This document shows positions 32,236-45,100 of a DNA stretch of 64,000 nt, piece after piece. Under the pieces are notes generated by a model. That model saw only the letters and a program-made list of their open reading frames with translations. It did no database searches and had not been told where the DNA came from. This stretch comes from Symsagittifera roscoffensis. Lineage: Eukaryota > Xenacoelomorpha > Acoela > Convolutidae. Each line of letters opens with the position of its first letter. Position 1 is the stretch's first letter. Where the stretch lies: NCBI RefSeq assembly GCF_963678635.1, contig NC_087062.1, forward strand, positions 67,195,415-67,259,414. Reading direction: 5' to 3'. The position numbers and the translations under genes are program-made.

Positions 32236-32682
32236 AGTTTTCCACTCGATTATTAAACAAGTTTCTTTATTGCCTTTAGTGCCCAATCTTTTTGCAACGA
32301 ATCGTGATATTTCGCGATGTAACAACTCGCGATCTAAAAATTAATTCATCAGAAGTCGACTTGCAATATTTAATATCACAGTTTTTGCTTGACTTCTACT
32401 TCATTCTTGTGAACGCAACATCATTCACTTTTTGTGGCATTCAGTATTTTAACTTCACAATTTTTGATCGAATTGTTGTAAAAATATCAATCAGTCATTT
32501 AAAAATGTTTTTTTTTGTGAAAGAACAGATGAATGGACAAAATCAGTTAATGAATGATTGTTTTTCGGTAGTTAGATCTCAAGTGAATAATAATTTTACC
32601 CGCGCATCGAGTGTGTTCACTCATTTCAGGAACGTTAAGATCATTCAGATGACCCTATGAAGTTTCGATAATTTTTTAAAGT

Positions 32683-32860
32683 TCGCACGTGGGACAATGA
32701 AAAAAAAAACAGGTTACCATTGTATTCAACTTAATCGGGGACAGTTTGATCGTGGTGTTTGATAAAAAAAAGTTTATGTTCGTACGTTGGACAATGAAAA
32801 AAAAACAGGTAACTAATGTATTTGACTTAATCGAGGACAGTTTGATTGTGGTAATATGTA
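32683..32860. repeat. Tandem duplication of ~97 bp
   Basis: Two diverged units, each with 'ggacaatgaaaaaaaa', 'acaggt', 'acttaatcg' and 'ggacagtttgat', start at about 32,683 and 32,780. They lie inside the LINE remnant. Confidence 0.75.
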
Positions 32861-33399
32861 CTTCGTTGCGCTGAGACTTTTTGACAACCGAAAAATTTGT
32901 TTCCGCTCATACATAAATGCCAGCGCCGCCTCCTCTTTTTTTACGACATCATTGTTCAAATGAGTGATAAACCCTTAACTTAAAAACTCGGGAATCTGAA
33001 CTCTTTTTAGGCCATGTGGACAAATTGTGGACAAATTGAGCGACCTTCGACAAAAACTTGTTGCTCGCTAAATTTTCTGCTAAGTAATTTGATATTCTGA
33101 AGCCAAAAACAACGTTTTGAAAACTAGATTTTCCGAAGTCAAATTAGCTCAAAAAGAAACAGCAACAAGAGAAGTTTTCATAGGTGGGCTTTGTAATTGC
33201 AAGCCACACGCGTAATTGCTGACTCCTTCTAGTTTCTGCTTTCTAATCGTTAAACAAACAAAATATATATAAACACAAAAAATTAAACTCGAATCAAAAT
33301 TTCTAAATTTCTATTGAGGAAAATTATAAAGCTCATATCTGCTATACGAAAGATTTCGCAGTTTTAACTGGTTAGTTTATTTCCTTCTGGAGAGATTTT

Positions 33400-34114
33400 C
33401 GAGCTGTCAGTGTTACCCCCATTCGGATTATTGCCAATTATAGGCTTCGATGCTAATTTTCAAACCGCATTTCGACTTTTGCCCAAATCTTCCACCTTGT
33501 TTATATTTACGAGCGAATATCGTTCCGGTCATTCCTTTTTAAATTTATTACTGAAACCACGCCGTGTTTTGTTTGTAAGGTAAATTTTTTAAAGAGCAAC
33601 CTCTTTTCATCATTCGGTAATCGTTCATTCAAAAACACCGGTTGATGATTTTCTTTTGAATTTTTAAATTTTTTAAAAATCTTCTTGCTCCAAAAAATAT
33701 ATTTTTCTTTTTAAAAAAAACTTTATGTATGAACTGAAATAAGAACCACCAAGGAATTCAGGCAATTCATAACAGGCTTTAATATCAAGTTGACTTACGT
33801 TTTTGTTTTCTTTTTCAAATATTTTCAGAAAAAAATGTACCACATCATTCACAAGGTTTGCACTAGCTCGTGCAGCAAAGGGGGGTAAGGGGGTGTTCCT
33901 GATTTTTATGCAATCTTTGCTTCAGTCCCTTTCTAGTACTCTAACCCTATCAATCATATCATCAAGCCGGGCAGATTGAGCCACACCCTGGTCATCTTGT
34001 TTCTTACTTTAAATACTCGATATCTCGTCTTCGATCAGCATTTTCACGTTTGAGGGCCTGTATTTCTTCCATCATCTTGAGTTGACTGGACTTTGATGGG
34101 TTCTCAGCATCCAT
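33400..34114 (-). pseudogene. LINE ORF1-like protein remnant (coiled coil and RRM-like)
   Basis: The minus-strand ATG at 34,114 opens MDAENPSKSSQLKMMEEIQ, continuing ALKRENADRRRDIEYLK, a coiled-coil N-terminus. The frame stops at 34,006-34,004 and goes on one frame over as KKQDDQGVAQSARLDDMIDR. A later run (33,881-33,673) has VSQLDIKACYELPEFLGG and SSYIKFFLKRK. It is followed by VFLNERLPNDEKRLLF in a broken arrangement, the order expected of RRM-type ORF1 proteins. The protein normally binds the element RNA. The motifs are visible but the domain name is inferred. Confidence 0.6.
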
Positions 34115-34890
34115 GATAGTCAAATAACAAGTATAAACCCGAAAAAAATTGAAAATTTTTTTTGTAAGAACAAATCTTTTAAATCCTAAAGGCTAAATTC
34201 AGTGCAAAAATCAAGCGAAGTTTCAGCTTTAAAGTTTTCTTTTGAAGGTCAAGCAAGCAACTGAATCTCAGCTTTCATTCTCTCTATTTAATAGGTTCAT
34301 CACAACAATAAGGCTATTTTATAGACAGAGCAACTTTTCTAAGGTAAGTTAGATTTTCGAGAAAAAAAGAAATTTTTCTGTCATTAACGTAGTTCAGGCT
34401 CGATTTTTCACACAAACTGACCACAAAAAGATTGTTTTGTTTGGAACGTTGGTACCTTTTTGCTTTTATGTTCTAAAAATAAGTGAAATATGATTAGAAA
34501 TAAGTCACATATGACAGACGCTATATTTCCTCAAATTGAAAGTTTACTATCCGCATGCAAAAAAAGTTTTTTGTTATGGTGTTGTGTTAATGCAAAACAG
34601 TACAATACTTGGCGCATTTTCTCTTGCAGTTAACCGGTGCATTTTTTGCCAAGTAATCTGTGAGAAAAGTTTTTGGTGATTGTGGTTCCGAACAAAACAT
34701 AAAAAAGTTTATAGCGAAACTCGAATTTTTCTTAATATAAAATGTTAGTCTTTTTTGAAATATGGAACAGAATTAAATTGTATGACAAGAATTCTTTCAT
34801 ATATGAAAATTGTATTAAAGACTTTTTTGCTCAGCCCGAGTGTAAAAACAACTTTCGCACAAAATCGGACAATAAGTTGTTACTTTTCAG

Positions 34891-35036
34891 AAGAAGAAAT
34901 AGCAACTTTACATGCAGACAAGGAAGCCGGGGATGATGATGATGTGATGCACGCAAAACACGATATTCAAAATGCCATTACAATCTCAGAAGAACCACCG
35001 GAATCTCAAACGCTGGTCTACGAAATATTGAAGTAA
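34891..35036 (+). other. Candidate orphan terminal exon, acidic C-terminus
   Basis: A good acceptor, TTGTTACTTTTCAG (ends 34,890), precedes 47 sense codons and a double stop TAATAA (stop at 35,034). The sequence includes EEIATLHADKEAGDDDD and ISEEPPESQTLVYEILK. Base composition is more codon-like than in the surroundings. No family is recognised, no partner exon is seen and no AATAAA follows closely, so this is a weak call. Confidence 0.25.
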
Positions 35037-36061
35037 TAAGTATGCTAAATCTGTAATTAAGTGTATAGGCGGCCAAATTAACGTTTTGTACTTATAGATT
35101 TCTTTAGCTATTGCTCCCCTGGTACCTAGTTGCCATCCCGACCTGTCACCTCTCAAAGAACTAATTCAACAGTTAAGCATACTTGAATTTGGTATCTGGT
35201 AACGAATTTCTCTCCCCCTTTTTGCGAGAGGGGGGAAATAGTTAGAGAGATCCATACATATCACATGCTCATGTACCATAAAGTAATGAAATTTATCGAA
35301 TTATAAAATTATGTTTGTCTTTTTTGTCCAAAACAACGAAGCTGAGGTTGAGGAACTCTGAATTGAGCGTTTTGGCTGAAGTGTTTTTCCTTAAATTTCA
35401 ATTGCAATCGGGTGACATATCAAAGATGTGAACTGAAAAATTTGCAGTGCTTTTTCGGCGCAAATAATTCTGCTATAATTTGAATTTCAGTAACCAAAAT
35501 CAAACCAAAATCAAACTTGATTTTTGCATCCTTTTCTTCCGTCGACCAATTTTTCTTCCGTTATGACGACCACTCTCGTAGAGTATAACGGGACCAAGAT
35601 AACATTCTCCTCCCCAAAGCCGTTTGAAGAGGAGTATGTTAACTTGGTTGTAATTCAGGAATTCTCAGCCAATCAGAATTGAGCACTTTGCATGCAGCGC
35701 TTAGCAAAGTTTAATACGATTTAAATGCTGAGATGGAAGATCTTAACTTGGTCTGCCTGGGGAAGGGGAAGGTTTAATTTGAACCGCTGTTTATCAAGTT
35801 AATGAAGTTTGACTGACCATTTCTTCAGAATAAATTGTAGAACCAAGACTCCATAACGCCTATTCCTTCAAACTGCTTTTGTCAAAATTCTAACGAAATT
35901 TCAGACCGTTTTACACATCTGAAAATGAATAATAACCCTTTGTACCAAAAAACAGTAGTATGATAAAATGGCGTTTTTCGCATCTAAATGAGTGGAAAAA
36001 ATTGCTAACAATATAAGTTTGAAAACTGCAGCATTGTCATTAACTCAGATTCAAATGTCAC

Positions 36062-36235
36062 CCTTGGACAATGAAATGGATTAAAAATCGATAATAATCC
36101 ACTAATTTGATATTTTTTAAAATATATCATAATCCAATAAAATCCTTTAATGGATGTTAAATGGATTACAATCAGAGTTTTGAGTGTTAAGAACGCAGTG
36201 GAGCATAGTCGATCTATAATCCATTTCCTTGTCCG
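36062..36235. mobile_element. Small MITE-like element
   Basis: TTGGACAATGAAATGGATTA at the left and TAATCCATTTCCTTGTCCGA at the right are inverted repeats (about 15 of 17 core positions) enclosing about 170 bp. The interior has TAATCC-type strings, which also occur in the element at 50,204-51,798. Confidence 0.5.
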
Positions 36236-38019
36236 AGTGCCACATGTACACCGATGTTATTGACAAAATTTTAGTCTTCAAAAAGCCATAAAAAATGCAA
36301 AAACGTTGTGATTGTACGGTCAGATGGAATTCAAAAATTGCTCAAAATAAAAAAAATGTAACAAAAAACTCAAAGTAACAAATTAATGCAACGCGTGTGT
36401 TAGTCAACGTAAAATTTGAAGAATTATTTTCTCTATAATGATTTCATAATGCCAAAGGTATTTTCAAAAAGATGCAATTCAATCATAAAATCGGAAAAAC
36501 CAATCATATTGAATTTTATTGATTGTTCCAGAAATATAATCAATTATTACTTCAAAATAATCAATTTTTTTTTGGCTTTGTGATTGTTTCTCGAATATGA
36601 CATTTTTTTTGTGTATGACTTACAAGAAGATGATTTTTCTTCCGATAGCACTACAGAGTGGTGTGCTTTAGATAGAATTGTGCGCACTCGGATTCAGCTG
36701 TCGCTGGTCAATAGCAAGTGCTGAAGGCTTACTCGATTTGATGGTCCCTAATAAAGCACTTAAAACCAGCTGTATTATAATCGGCTGATCTGTTGAGTTG
36801 TAGCTTTATGTTTCAAAATGTGATCTGCTTCTGTCACCGAACTTGTTAACAGCATTTAAAAAACACTTGATGGACGAAATGGCTGTTTTAAACTGCTCAG
36901 ATCCCGTAGCTATCAAAAAAGTTTACTTTGAAAGCTTGACTACTGCTGTTCATAGCAGTAGTTAATGTAGTAATTCCCCATGATTTTGCGTGAAATAATC
37001 TACGTCTCGATTCTGCGTTAAAACATTTATTCTGCTTGCGTATTTCGAGCTCTTTGCCTAATGCAAAGCTGGCTTTTTGGACTGGCTTGTTTCGTCTATC
37101 TGAGATGTCTTGTGTCTAAAAAGTCCTACAAAGGTCTAGAGCATCTATTGCAGACCAACATGACACAGTTCTCTCAAGCCCTTGTTTTCAAGCAATTTCT
37201 TTGGTGGCAATTTCATCTGGTAAGGCATGGCATCATTCTCAGCGATATGGTGCGGCCGGTTGCTATGTCATCCCAAGATGCAAATTAGGATTTTGACAAA
37301 AATGACAAAAGCTAAAGAACGAATCTTTTCCTAATTAGTTCAAACACCGCCAACTTAAATTAATTAATAATGATATATGCCATTCTTGCAATCTATATGA
37401 GTTGAACTAAAGAGGAAACATAAAATTACGCGACTTCGTTTGTTAGCCATTATTTAAAAAAGCTGTAACTGAGAATGTTTTTCTAAAAAAAAATTTTTTT
37501 TCTGAAGTTTCCCTTGATTTTTGGGTGATTTTTATAACCTGGGCTCACCAGCTTGCATCAGAATTGTAAATGATTGACTTAAGGAAATTGTAGCGTACTG
37601 CGCGGTTAACTTACCGTAGAACGCGATGAGATACGCATTGAGATGACCTATTAGTAACTTTAGTTTTTCAAACCGAGAGGGCGGATTTTGCTCGAACGTT
37701 TTCTCAACGTACCTGTACTCAAGGATTTTCAACGTAATTATCTAATGTTTGTTGCTTTCTCGCAAATTTTAAGGAAAATTGCAACGTTGACATTCACGAC
37801 AAGTGAGTTTCCGAGAAAAATAGTTATTTGAGACAATAGTTTTTGTAAATCATGTAGAGCAGCTCAAAAAGGAAAAGTTCTTTTGAACCTCCAAGAGTTT
37901 GCAACAACAAGCAGCTGCAATAAATTGAAAAACAAGAAAACGATTTTATCAAAACAAACCATTTTATAACATTTTACAACATATCAACCATAACTTATCA
38001 TATTTTTCCAAATCGGATC

Positions 38020-39345
38020 AAACATAATAAACATTACGAGGCCAAAATGTGCTCTGGATAGGCGCACAATTGTGTGTCCGTATGTTCTTGGATTCCAGAA
38101 ACATGTTCGAAAATTTCCGTGAATTCCGCGTACAAATAATTTTAACGTAAAATTTGTCGGCACATTCGTTGTGTCGCGGAATCCGTAACAAGCGGATATA
38201 GCTAGTTGTTCTAGATTCCGCAACTGTAAGCGGATTCCGCAAAAAGTAAGTGAAATCAGCAAATTTAAGTGGAATCCGCAAACTGTCAGTGGATCCTGAA
38301 TTTTGTTTATTACTGAAGTTGCATATGAACAATTAAAAGCTAGAGCTGGAATTATTATCTTCAGCAATGAGGAAAATAAAAGCAAGGGTTTAACTATTGT
38401 CAGCGAATCCACAAACAAATCTGAAAACATTGCTTAACTAAATCGGTGGATGTCATCTTTTAGTACTTAAGATACATATCCCAGCAAACAATTTTTGGGA
38501 TCAACGTTTTGGAAACGCAAAACCGAACAAACTCATTATTCGGAGTCATTAGGTTAGAAACACAACGCAGAACGTATCGCCAATATATGTCAATTTTTGG
38601 GAATTCAGAGATCTGAAATACTGATAAATATTTGGGGTTGATGGAATCCCAAATACTGAAATACTATGGAATAAATATGAAATAAGTTCATTATTTGGAT
38701 TCATTGAGTTGAGAGAGTTTAGAAACACAATGGTCAGCATATCGCCGAATTAGGTCAGTATTTGGGATTCCTTCGATCCCGAATACTGGTCAGTATATGA
38801 GATTTCATCAATCCCAAATACTGAAGCTGGGTGTTTGACTGAAATTGACATCAAACATTAGGCATTTCAACAGGTAGCTGATTATTGTAGTAGTTTAGTA
38901 GTTGAGATTGATCTTGCTGGTTTTCACTTAATAATTAAAAAATATAAATTTAATCACTTCTAGCTATATACTTATATGTAAACGCAATCCGCAAACAAAG
39001 TGCGGCTTCCACTTAAAATTTGCGGATTCCATTTTAATTTTGCGGGTTCCGCAACTGCTCAATTTAAATATACACATGTTTTTTTTATTTGCTTGCGGAT
39101 TCTACAAACTGTTTTGGATTCCGCAAATGCGGTTGCGGATTCCGCAAATTTGCCTATTTTTGCAGCAATTTTAAGGGGCACAATTTTTTAGTTATTTGTT
39201 TGTGGAACCCAAAACAGCAAAGCAGATCAAAGAAAAGTAGCAATATTGCGGATTCCGCGACGACAAATCTGATTTCGCCCTGCTTCGGAATCAACTTACA
39301 ATGCACAGAATGCCCATATTGGCCTCATAATGTGAATTTTTTGTA
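38020..39345. mobile_element. Inverted-repeat element rich in GCGGATTCCGC palindromes
   Basis: The left end 'acattacgaggccaaaatgtg' and right end 'cccatattggcctcataatgt' are inverted repeats, enclosing about 1.3 kb. The interior carries the palindrome-like string GCGGATTCCGC or close variants at about 38,170, 38,228, 39,045, 39,120, 39,136 and 39,246. A tandem duplication (about 38,520-38,620 and 38,690-38,790) contains 'caaatactg' strings. One terminus recurs inverted at 48,590-48,790. No transposase is seen. The alternative is two separate copies in opposite orientation. Confidence 0.5.
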
Positions 39346-42300
39346 ATTTTCAATACGGCACGAAAATTTTTTAGATTATATTAAAAATTTTGCCGAACGC
39401 AAACAAACTGTCGTTTTTTCTAAAATCAGAAAAAAGCATTTGATCCTTTTGTTCTTAATTGCAAAAATCAGTTTGATGGTTCTTTGATACGACTGTTATT
39501 TCTCTTTAGCTATTCTCAATAGCAGATCAAAAAAACTTGAAACAAATTTTCAGAAAAAATTACCGCTTCGTTTACCCGAGAAAATTATGTTTATTTATTC
39601 ATATACTTAGTTTTAAGTCACTCAAGTTTTAATTGATTGTTCAAATCATTCCACAGGCATATTTTATATTTAATTTGTTGTTTTAAGTTGTGTGGTATTT
39701 AAAACAAACAACTGATGATTACCATGTAAGGGCAATGATTTATTTTTCTTGGGTTTACTACGTTAACTTCATCCAAAAACTTATCCATCTCTGTAGGTAA
39801 TCTGTAAATAATCCACATAAAATTGGTTATATCATCCTATGTTTTCCATTTCTCGCGATTTTGTTTTTAGGGAACATTAAATTTGACCAGAATAAAAAAA
39901 AGAGTTTTGTGCAACTAAGTTACTTGAGAAAAAACTTCATAAAAACTGTGGAGGTGGCCAAAAACAAAAAAAAATCAGCGAGAATTTCAAATGTTTGCAC
40001 CAACATATAGCTATAATTGATTGAAAAAAAAGCTGAAAGAAATCCAGATTAAACTTTGAACCATTAGGCCAAAATATTTAAAACGACAATTTAACTTTGT
40101 TTTTCTGGCAGATATCGAACTTTTATTTGGTGTAAGTCGTCGTTTTATAAGAAATTGTTCAGATGTTTAAGCAAAAATTTTGCTTTTGTGTAGTCTTAGT
40201 TCGAGTCCAAACGAGAAAAAAATCAATTTAAGATCTGTTTTTCGGAAACGTTCCGATGAAATGTAAATCTAAAGTTTTCAAAGCTGCATCCAATAGAACG
40301 GTGTGCTTTGGGTAGAATTGTGGAAACTTAGATTTGATTGTCACTGGTCAATTTGAACTGCTGATTATTTACACGAGCTGATTGTTCATTAAAAAGCACT
40401 TAAAATCGGGGTTCAAGCCCACCAGTAGATTTTTTCCCTAGGTTTAGCTAATTTCTGGACAGAAAAAAAAATGAGAAGCGAGGAATTTTATGACAATCCC
40501 TGCTTTGTTTAAACGTTTCAAATCGAATTTCTGGGCCAAATATTTAGATTAGATGCTAAGTATTTCTCTTCAAAACTAATGCATCTATTCGGTTCGGGAA
40601 AATTCCCAAAATCTAAATTAAAACTTTGAAAACCTATTGTTGCAGGGAAACACTGAATTAAATTTCAAGCTGAGCTTCCAGGAAAAACTAAAGATGTAGT
40701 ATTTCTTGGAATATTTACTATTTGTACTTTTTCTTTGTCCGTGTAATGATACTCAACCTTTATTTTAGAAAAATCTCAGAAAAAGTGTGGTGCGTATAAA
40801 AGATTACTGAGGTTCATAGGAGTCTAATAAAAAAACTACTATCAACAAAACTGATTCTTTGGGCAGTTTTCAAATTTCGCCCGTTCTTTTGGAATGGCTA
40901 TTTTTCATTTCATTCACCAAACAAACTCAATCGGTTTTTGGGCAACTGAATGGATTTATGACCTTGTTATAGGCATTAAAAGTGTTTGTAAAGCTTTTCA
41001 AGATCTAATACTGAAGCATCAGAGCATCAATCAATCATTTGGAAGCCAGTGAAAGCTTTTGAGGTTTTGTTTTACAAATTTGGTTAGAGTACAGAAAAAG
41101 AAGGTTTGTCAACAAGTTTCAGTACCTAATAATTGGCAAATATTTCTCAATTTTTAGTATCCATTTGTAATTGTGTGGTCGTAACAATCGGTGTTACTTG
41201 CATCCGGATAAATTTGTTTTGTGATGGAACCTCCGTGTTTCACTTTGATGAAACTGATGGAAAACGTATGTTCGTCTATTGATATCTTAATTTTGCCGAG
41301 TGCGAAATTGATCGAATTCCGAAAAAAATGAATTTCAAATTGGTAAACATTCTGAGCTTCATCGTTGTTTTAGCAAGATACAAAAAGCAATTTTCTTTCT
41401 TTTCATTTTTTAATTTGTTTTTGCTTCGTCTGGATTTTGTGGCATGGTCTTATTCACAATTGCTGCGAGTTTTGGGGAAAATGAAAAAATATTTATCCTG
41501 GTGGGTTTTTTTTTCTGCAGTCAGTTTTCAGTTTTTCAACTAACATTTTTTTCCAGTTTTTATAAAAAATTTGATTGCCAAAACTAAAAAAAGAAAATGA
41601 TACTGTAATTTACTGTAATCAAATTCTGCAAAAGTTGAGGGTTTGTAGATTATGCGACTCATACAATTTCCTTGCGCGAAAAACTCTAGCTATACATTGT
41701 TCATGCAATTCCATAACTAGAGAAAATTAGTCGACAGGCTTTTGGTTGCTATTTTTTCAGATATAAATTGTATGTATAGCAATTTCCCATAAACCAAAAA
41801 ATTTTTAAATTTTTCTTCACAAATTTTATGGGTTGTGACAACGAACTCGGTTTACTCATAACTAGATTCACCAAACGCTTAACCCTCTTGCAGTTACGAT
41901 GCATTGGAAACTACCTGGGTCGTCGTAGAGTTGTCTTTAGCGAACGATTTGATGAAAGTATCGATGATTTGTTTAATTTGAATTTTCAATTGATCTTGCA
42001 TTGTCCAAGGCATGCTAAAGTATGCAATTTTAAAGAATTATCGTTTTTGAGCAGTTTTGAAAAAAAAAAATCAGGAGAAACGGAAAAATCCATATTTTGT
42101 GATGCAGAACTACGTAATGCACAGAAATAACTAAATTTTGCTTGCAAAAAAAAAATTTCTGAAAAAATTAGATTGAGCGAATGTTTTGTTTTGCAGTTGT
42201 TTTGCAGCTTGTAATATAATTTCCATATACAGAAATTTTATGATAAGCGTTTTTTGGCGTTTTTTTTCTTTTTTTTAATGACGATAGACCGAGTTTTATG

Positions 42301-42944
42301 CCAAAACAAGAGAAATTTATTTTAAAACTTGATAGGAAAGTGTATGAAGTTTGTATGATTAGTATTTTTTCTTAGATTTATTTTATGGAGTTTTGTGATG
42401 AACATCTTTGTTCTTTAGAGGTAAGCTCGGACTTGGTCTAAATTTTTTTTCGTATCAGCTGTTCAGGTAAGCTGAAAAGAAATAGAAATCAGTATTTTCT
42501 TTATTGCTGTTTTTTTTTCATTTCTATTAGATGGCTAGAAACAATTAAGTGGATGTTTTTTGAACAAATTGATGAGGAAATTTTGCTTCACTCGTAAATT
42601 TCATATCGGTCGTTTGTGATTATTAACAAAAAAAAATTCATGCTCAATTGAAAAGAAATATTGTTTCATAACTAGCGTTTTCGTTTAAAATTTTGGATCA
42701 AGGAACCACCATCAATTCAACCCGCAATCTTTAGTTAAGATTTTACTTGATATATGGAGTAATTTTAATTGTGATAGATTCAATCATTTCTCTAAGAATT
42801 ATATTTTTTCACTCAGTAAAACGTATCGAATCAAGTATAACCATCTTGATAAGTTATATCAGGTATAAAAAACACAAAGCATGTCAACAATAAATTCAAT
42901 ACTTGATATAACTTTTTAAAAATTTTGTTCATCATAACTGTTTT
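39346..42944. other. Non-genic AT-rich region
   Basis: No recognised gene or element apart from 40,296-40,420, a diverged copy of 36,655-36,800. That block ends in GGGTTCAAGCCCACC, a B-box-like string. A 100-codon open frame at 41,828-42,130 has no family resemblance. Confidence 0.5.
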
Positions 42945-43310
42945 CAGGGGCGGATTTAGGGAGGGGGCGGGGGGCGGACGCTCCCTTCCCCTCAGGGATT
43001 CGACCCCCTGCAAACCCAAAGGGTCCCCCTTTAGTACTTTTTAAGAAATCCATTTTTGGCCGACCGACCCTAAAATTTTTCTAAAGGTGCCTTTAGCGCC
43101 AATATATACTAGTTTTGAGGGCGAGCGCGCGCCAAAAAAAGTGTGAAAAATTTTTTTGTCAAAATTTTTCAAAAAGTGTCCAAAAACGGCTTTTTTGACC
43201 CATTTTTTCAAAAACTTGCCTGCGGCGCGAAAGTTTGACCAAAACAGCGTCTTTTTACTGCCTTAGAAAGCTCGGAAAATCAATTTGGTCGACCTAAAAA
43301 AAAGGTCGCA
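42945..43310. mobile_element. hAT-type MITE relative, right end truncated
   Basis: Starts CAGGGGCGGATTTAGG and aligns with the reverse complement of the intron-1 MITE (2136-2543). Shared strings include 'cagggattc', 'aaagggtcccccctt'-like and 'tttagcgccaatatat'. The match fades after 'caatttggtcgac' near 43,290 and no matching right terminus is visible, so this copy is incomplete or its end has diverged. Confidence 0.75.
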
Positions 43311-43869
43311 AAAATTAGAAAGCTATGTATAATAGAAAGTTTAATCAATAGCGATGTGTCATTCTTCCCATCTAAATGTATTGGGCTGAAAAGGAAACCT
43401 AGAAGTCCCGTGATTTCATTTCTTTGCCAGTTTTCTCCGTGACTGCAAATGAATGTTTTTTTTTTCTGAAAAATAGTTTCACTTTCTAAAATTTCTCGTG
43501 AATTTTGGGAGTTATTTTTTACCCAGGCTCTCATGATTGCATCAAAATCGCCAATTTTGATTACCTTGAGCAAACGGTATTCTACTGTCAGTGGAACTAA
43601 ATTACCGTGGAGCGGATTGGAATGACTTATTATTAAAGTTACTTTTTCAAGCTAATCCCCCGGGTTGAGGTCGTGGTTTTATATTCACACTTTATAAGTC
43701 TGAATCGATCCGCGTTGAGACCGAAAATTGAGGATCGCAATGCCTGTCAAAGTCTGCAAAATCTATGCAAAGCACTCGAACTCGAAAGTTTTGAAAGTGC
43801 GACAAGGATTTTCCCATGTCATTGCTTATTTCTTTTCATTTCTCGCTAAATTTCAGGTCGCAAAATTGA

Positions 43870-44045
43870 CCTACAGGACCAGTGACTGTCGGAGGAGAAA
43901 ACTTACTTGAAAAAAAACTGAAGGATCTCAAAAAGGAAAACAAATCTTTAAGAGTGAAAACAAATGAAAAACAGCAATCGCTATGATTTATATTGTTATA
44001 TTGTTTGTGTCAAGTTTTGAGATTAATAAAGTGTAATCATGTTGT
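43870..44045 (+). other. Candidate terminal exon with leucine-zipper tail and polyA signal
   Basis: A strong acceptor, TTTCTCGCTAAATTTCAG, ends at 43,856. From 43,870 a frame runs to TGA at 43,984 and includes ENLLEKKLKDLKKENKSL, a heptad-like leucine pattern. An arginine-rich run, YRTSDCRRRKL, lies just before it in another frame. AATAAA follows 39 bases after the stop (44,025-44,030), with a GT-rich stretch behind it. This could be the 3' end of a bZIP-like or coiled-coil gene, or a decayed one; the frame mismatch with the basic run argues for caution. Confidence 0.3.
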
Positions 44046-44435
44046 TTAATTTTTTTGAGTCGCTTTCTTGCTTGGTATTTATGAAGGAATCAAATCTGTG
44101 TCACTAAAGAATGAGGATGATCCCGTTTCAAACTCTGGTTGGGTGTATCATATAACCCACATTTTACCATATTTTTAAAATTATTATCCGTGAAACCCCA
44201 GTGCGGGAACTCTTCAATTACTCGAGACAAACAGTACTATTATTTTATCTGTTAGGTTCTAAACCACTCAAATTTTAAATGATAATTAAAATTTACTCAA
44301 AAATTGCCATAAATCTACTGGTTTGAACAAATGGTTGAATCAAATTTAGTTTTTTTCCAGTGCTTATCGCAGCAAAAAAGAAAGAAAAATCAATTTTTAA
44401 TGTCTGAGAAGAAAGTTTTTTATTGTTTAAAACCT

Positions 44436-45100
44436 GTATATAATCTGAAGATAACCTTAACATAATCAGTAATTAATCCTTATAAAATAGCTGTGAATAG
44501 TCTAAATGGAATTTGTAGATACATACATATCAAATTGGTTTTATTCCTTAAAAACGATAAAGGCTGTAAACGATTAGCTTAAGATTCAAAAATTTAATTT
44601 TATTATGATTTTAGGTTTTTGTAACAATCGCATTGCTCGAAAAAATTCCCGCCAGTGTCTTAGGGTGCTTAAGTCACTCGAGAAGTTTTCATCACAAATC
44701 ATTCTCGCAGAGTTCTCGCAGCAGTAATAGTACGTCTTTCAAATTTTGTTCATATGATATTTCATATATTAACCTTAAACAGTAATTTTATTTTGAAAAA
44801 ATAGACAAAAATTTGTATAAACTAACTTATAGCTAAGTTTTCTGCGTCAAGATATTTGCATAATACTGATTTTAATAGTTTTTCTTACATAAAAATACAG
44901 CCGAACAATTTAACTGAAAATCGTAACCTGTATATAATCAGTATAAAAATTGTTTTAAATCTGCATATAATCTGGATATAGTTTGTAGAAATTCTGTCAA
45001 TTTTCTGAAAAAAATATGTCGATAAATTGTATAATAAATGTGTATTATTTGAAGATAACCTGTATCTAATCTGTAAAAAATCTGTAGATACCGCAGAGAA
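44436..45100. repeat. Degenerate ~20-bp repeats (ctgtatataatctg)
   Basis: Strings such as 'cctgtatataatctgaagat', 'ctgcatataatctggatata' and 'aacctgtatctaatctgtaa' recur at 44,436-44,460 and 44,928-45,090. The overlapping open frames on the minus strand here follow from this repetition. Confidence 0.6.

Larger units (their letters stand above)
30600..34114 (-). mobile_element. Decayed non-LTR retrotransposon (LINE, Jockey/CR1-like)
   Basis: On the minus strand an ORF1-like region (34,114 to about 33,400) precedes an ORF2 reverse-transcriptase region (about 32,235 to 30,600), the normal LINE order. The RT part is recognisable in several frames. The endonuclease expected between them was not recognised. 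The element is broken by many stops and by a ~97-bp tandem duplication at 32,683-32,860. The RT motif order resembles the Jockey/CR1 groups, but I cannot assign a family without a search. Confidence 0.82.
34115..38019. other. Non-genic region with repeats; one exon candidate
   Basis: Mostly AT-rich with no recognised gene. Contents: an orphan candidate terminal exon (34,891-35,036), a block at 35,685-35,770 related to 19,480-19,590, a MITE-like element (36,062-36,235), and a block at 36,655-36,800 whose diverged copy is at 40,296-40,420 (shared 'ggtgtgcttt', 'tagaattgtg', 'cactggtcaat' or similar). Confidence 0.5.

Noticed and set aside
41828-42130. 100-codon open frame
   Set aside because: No recognised motif or splice context; composition mixed with poly-A runs.
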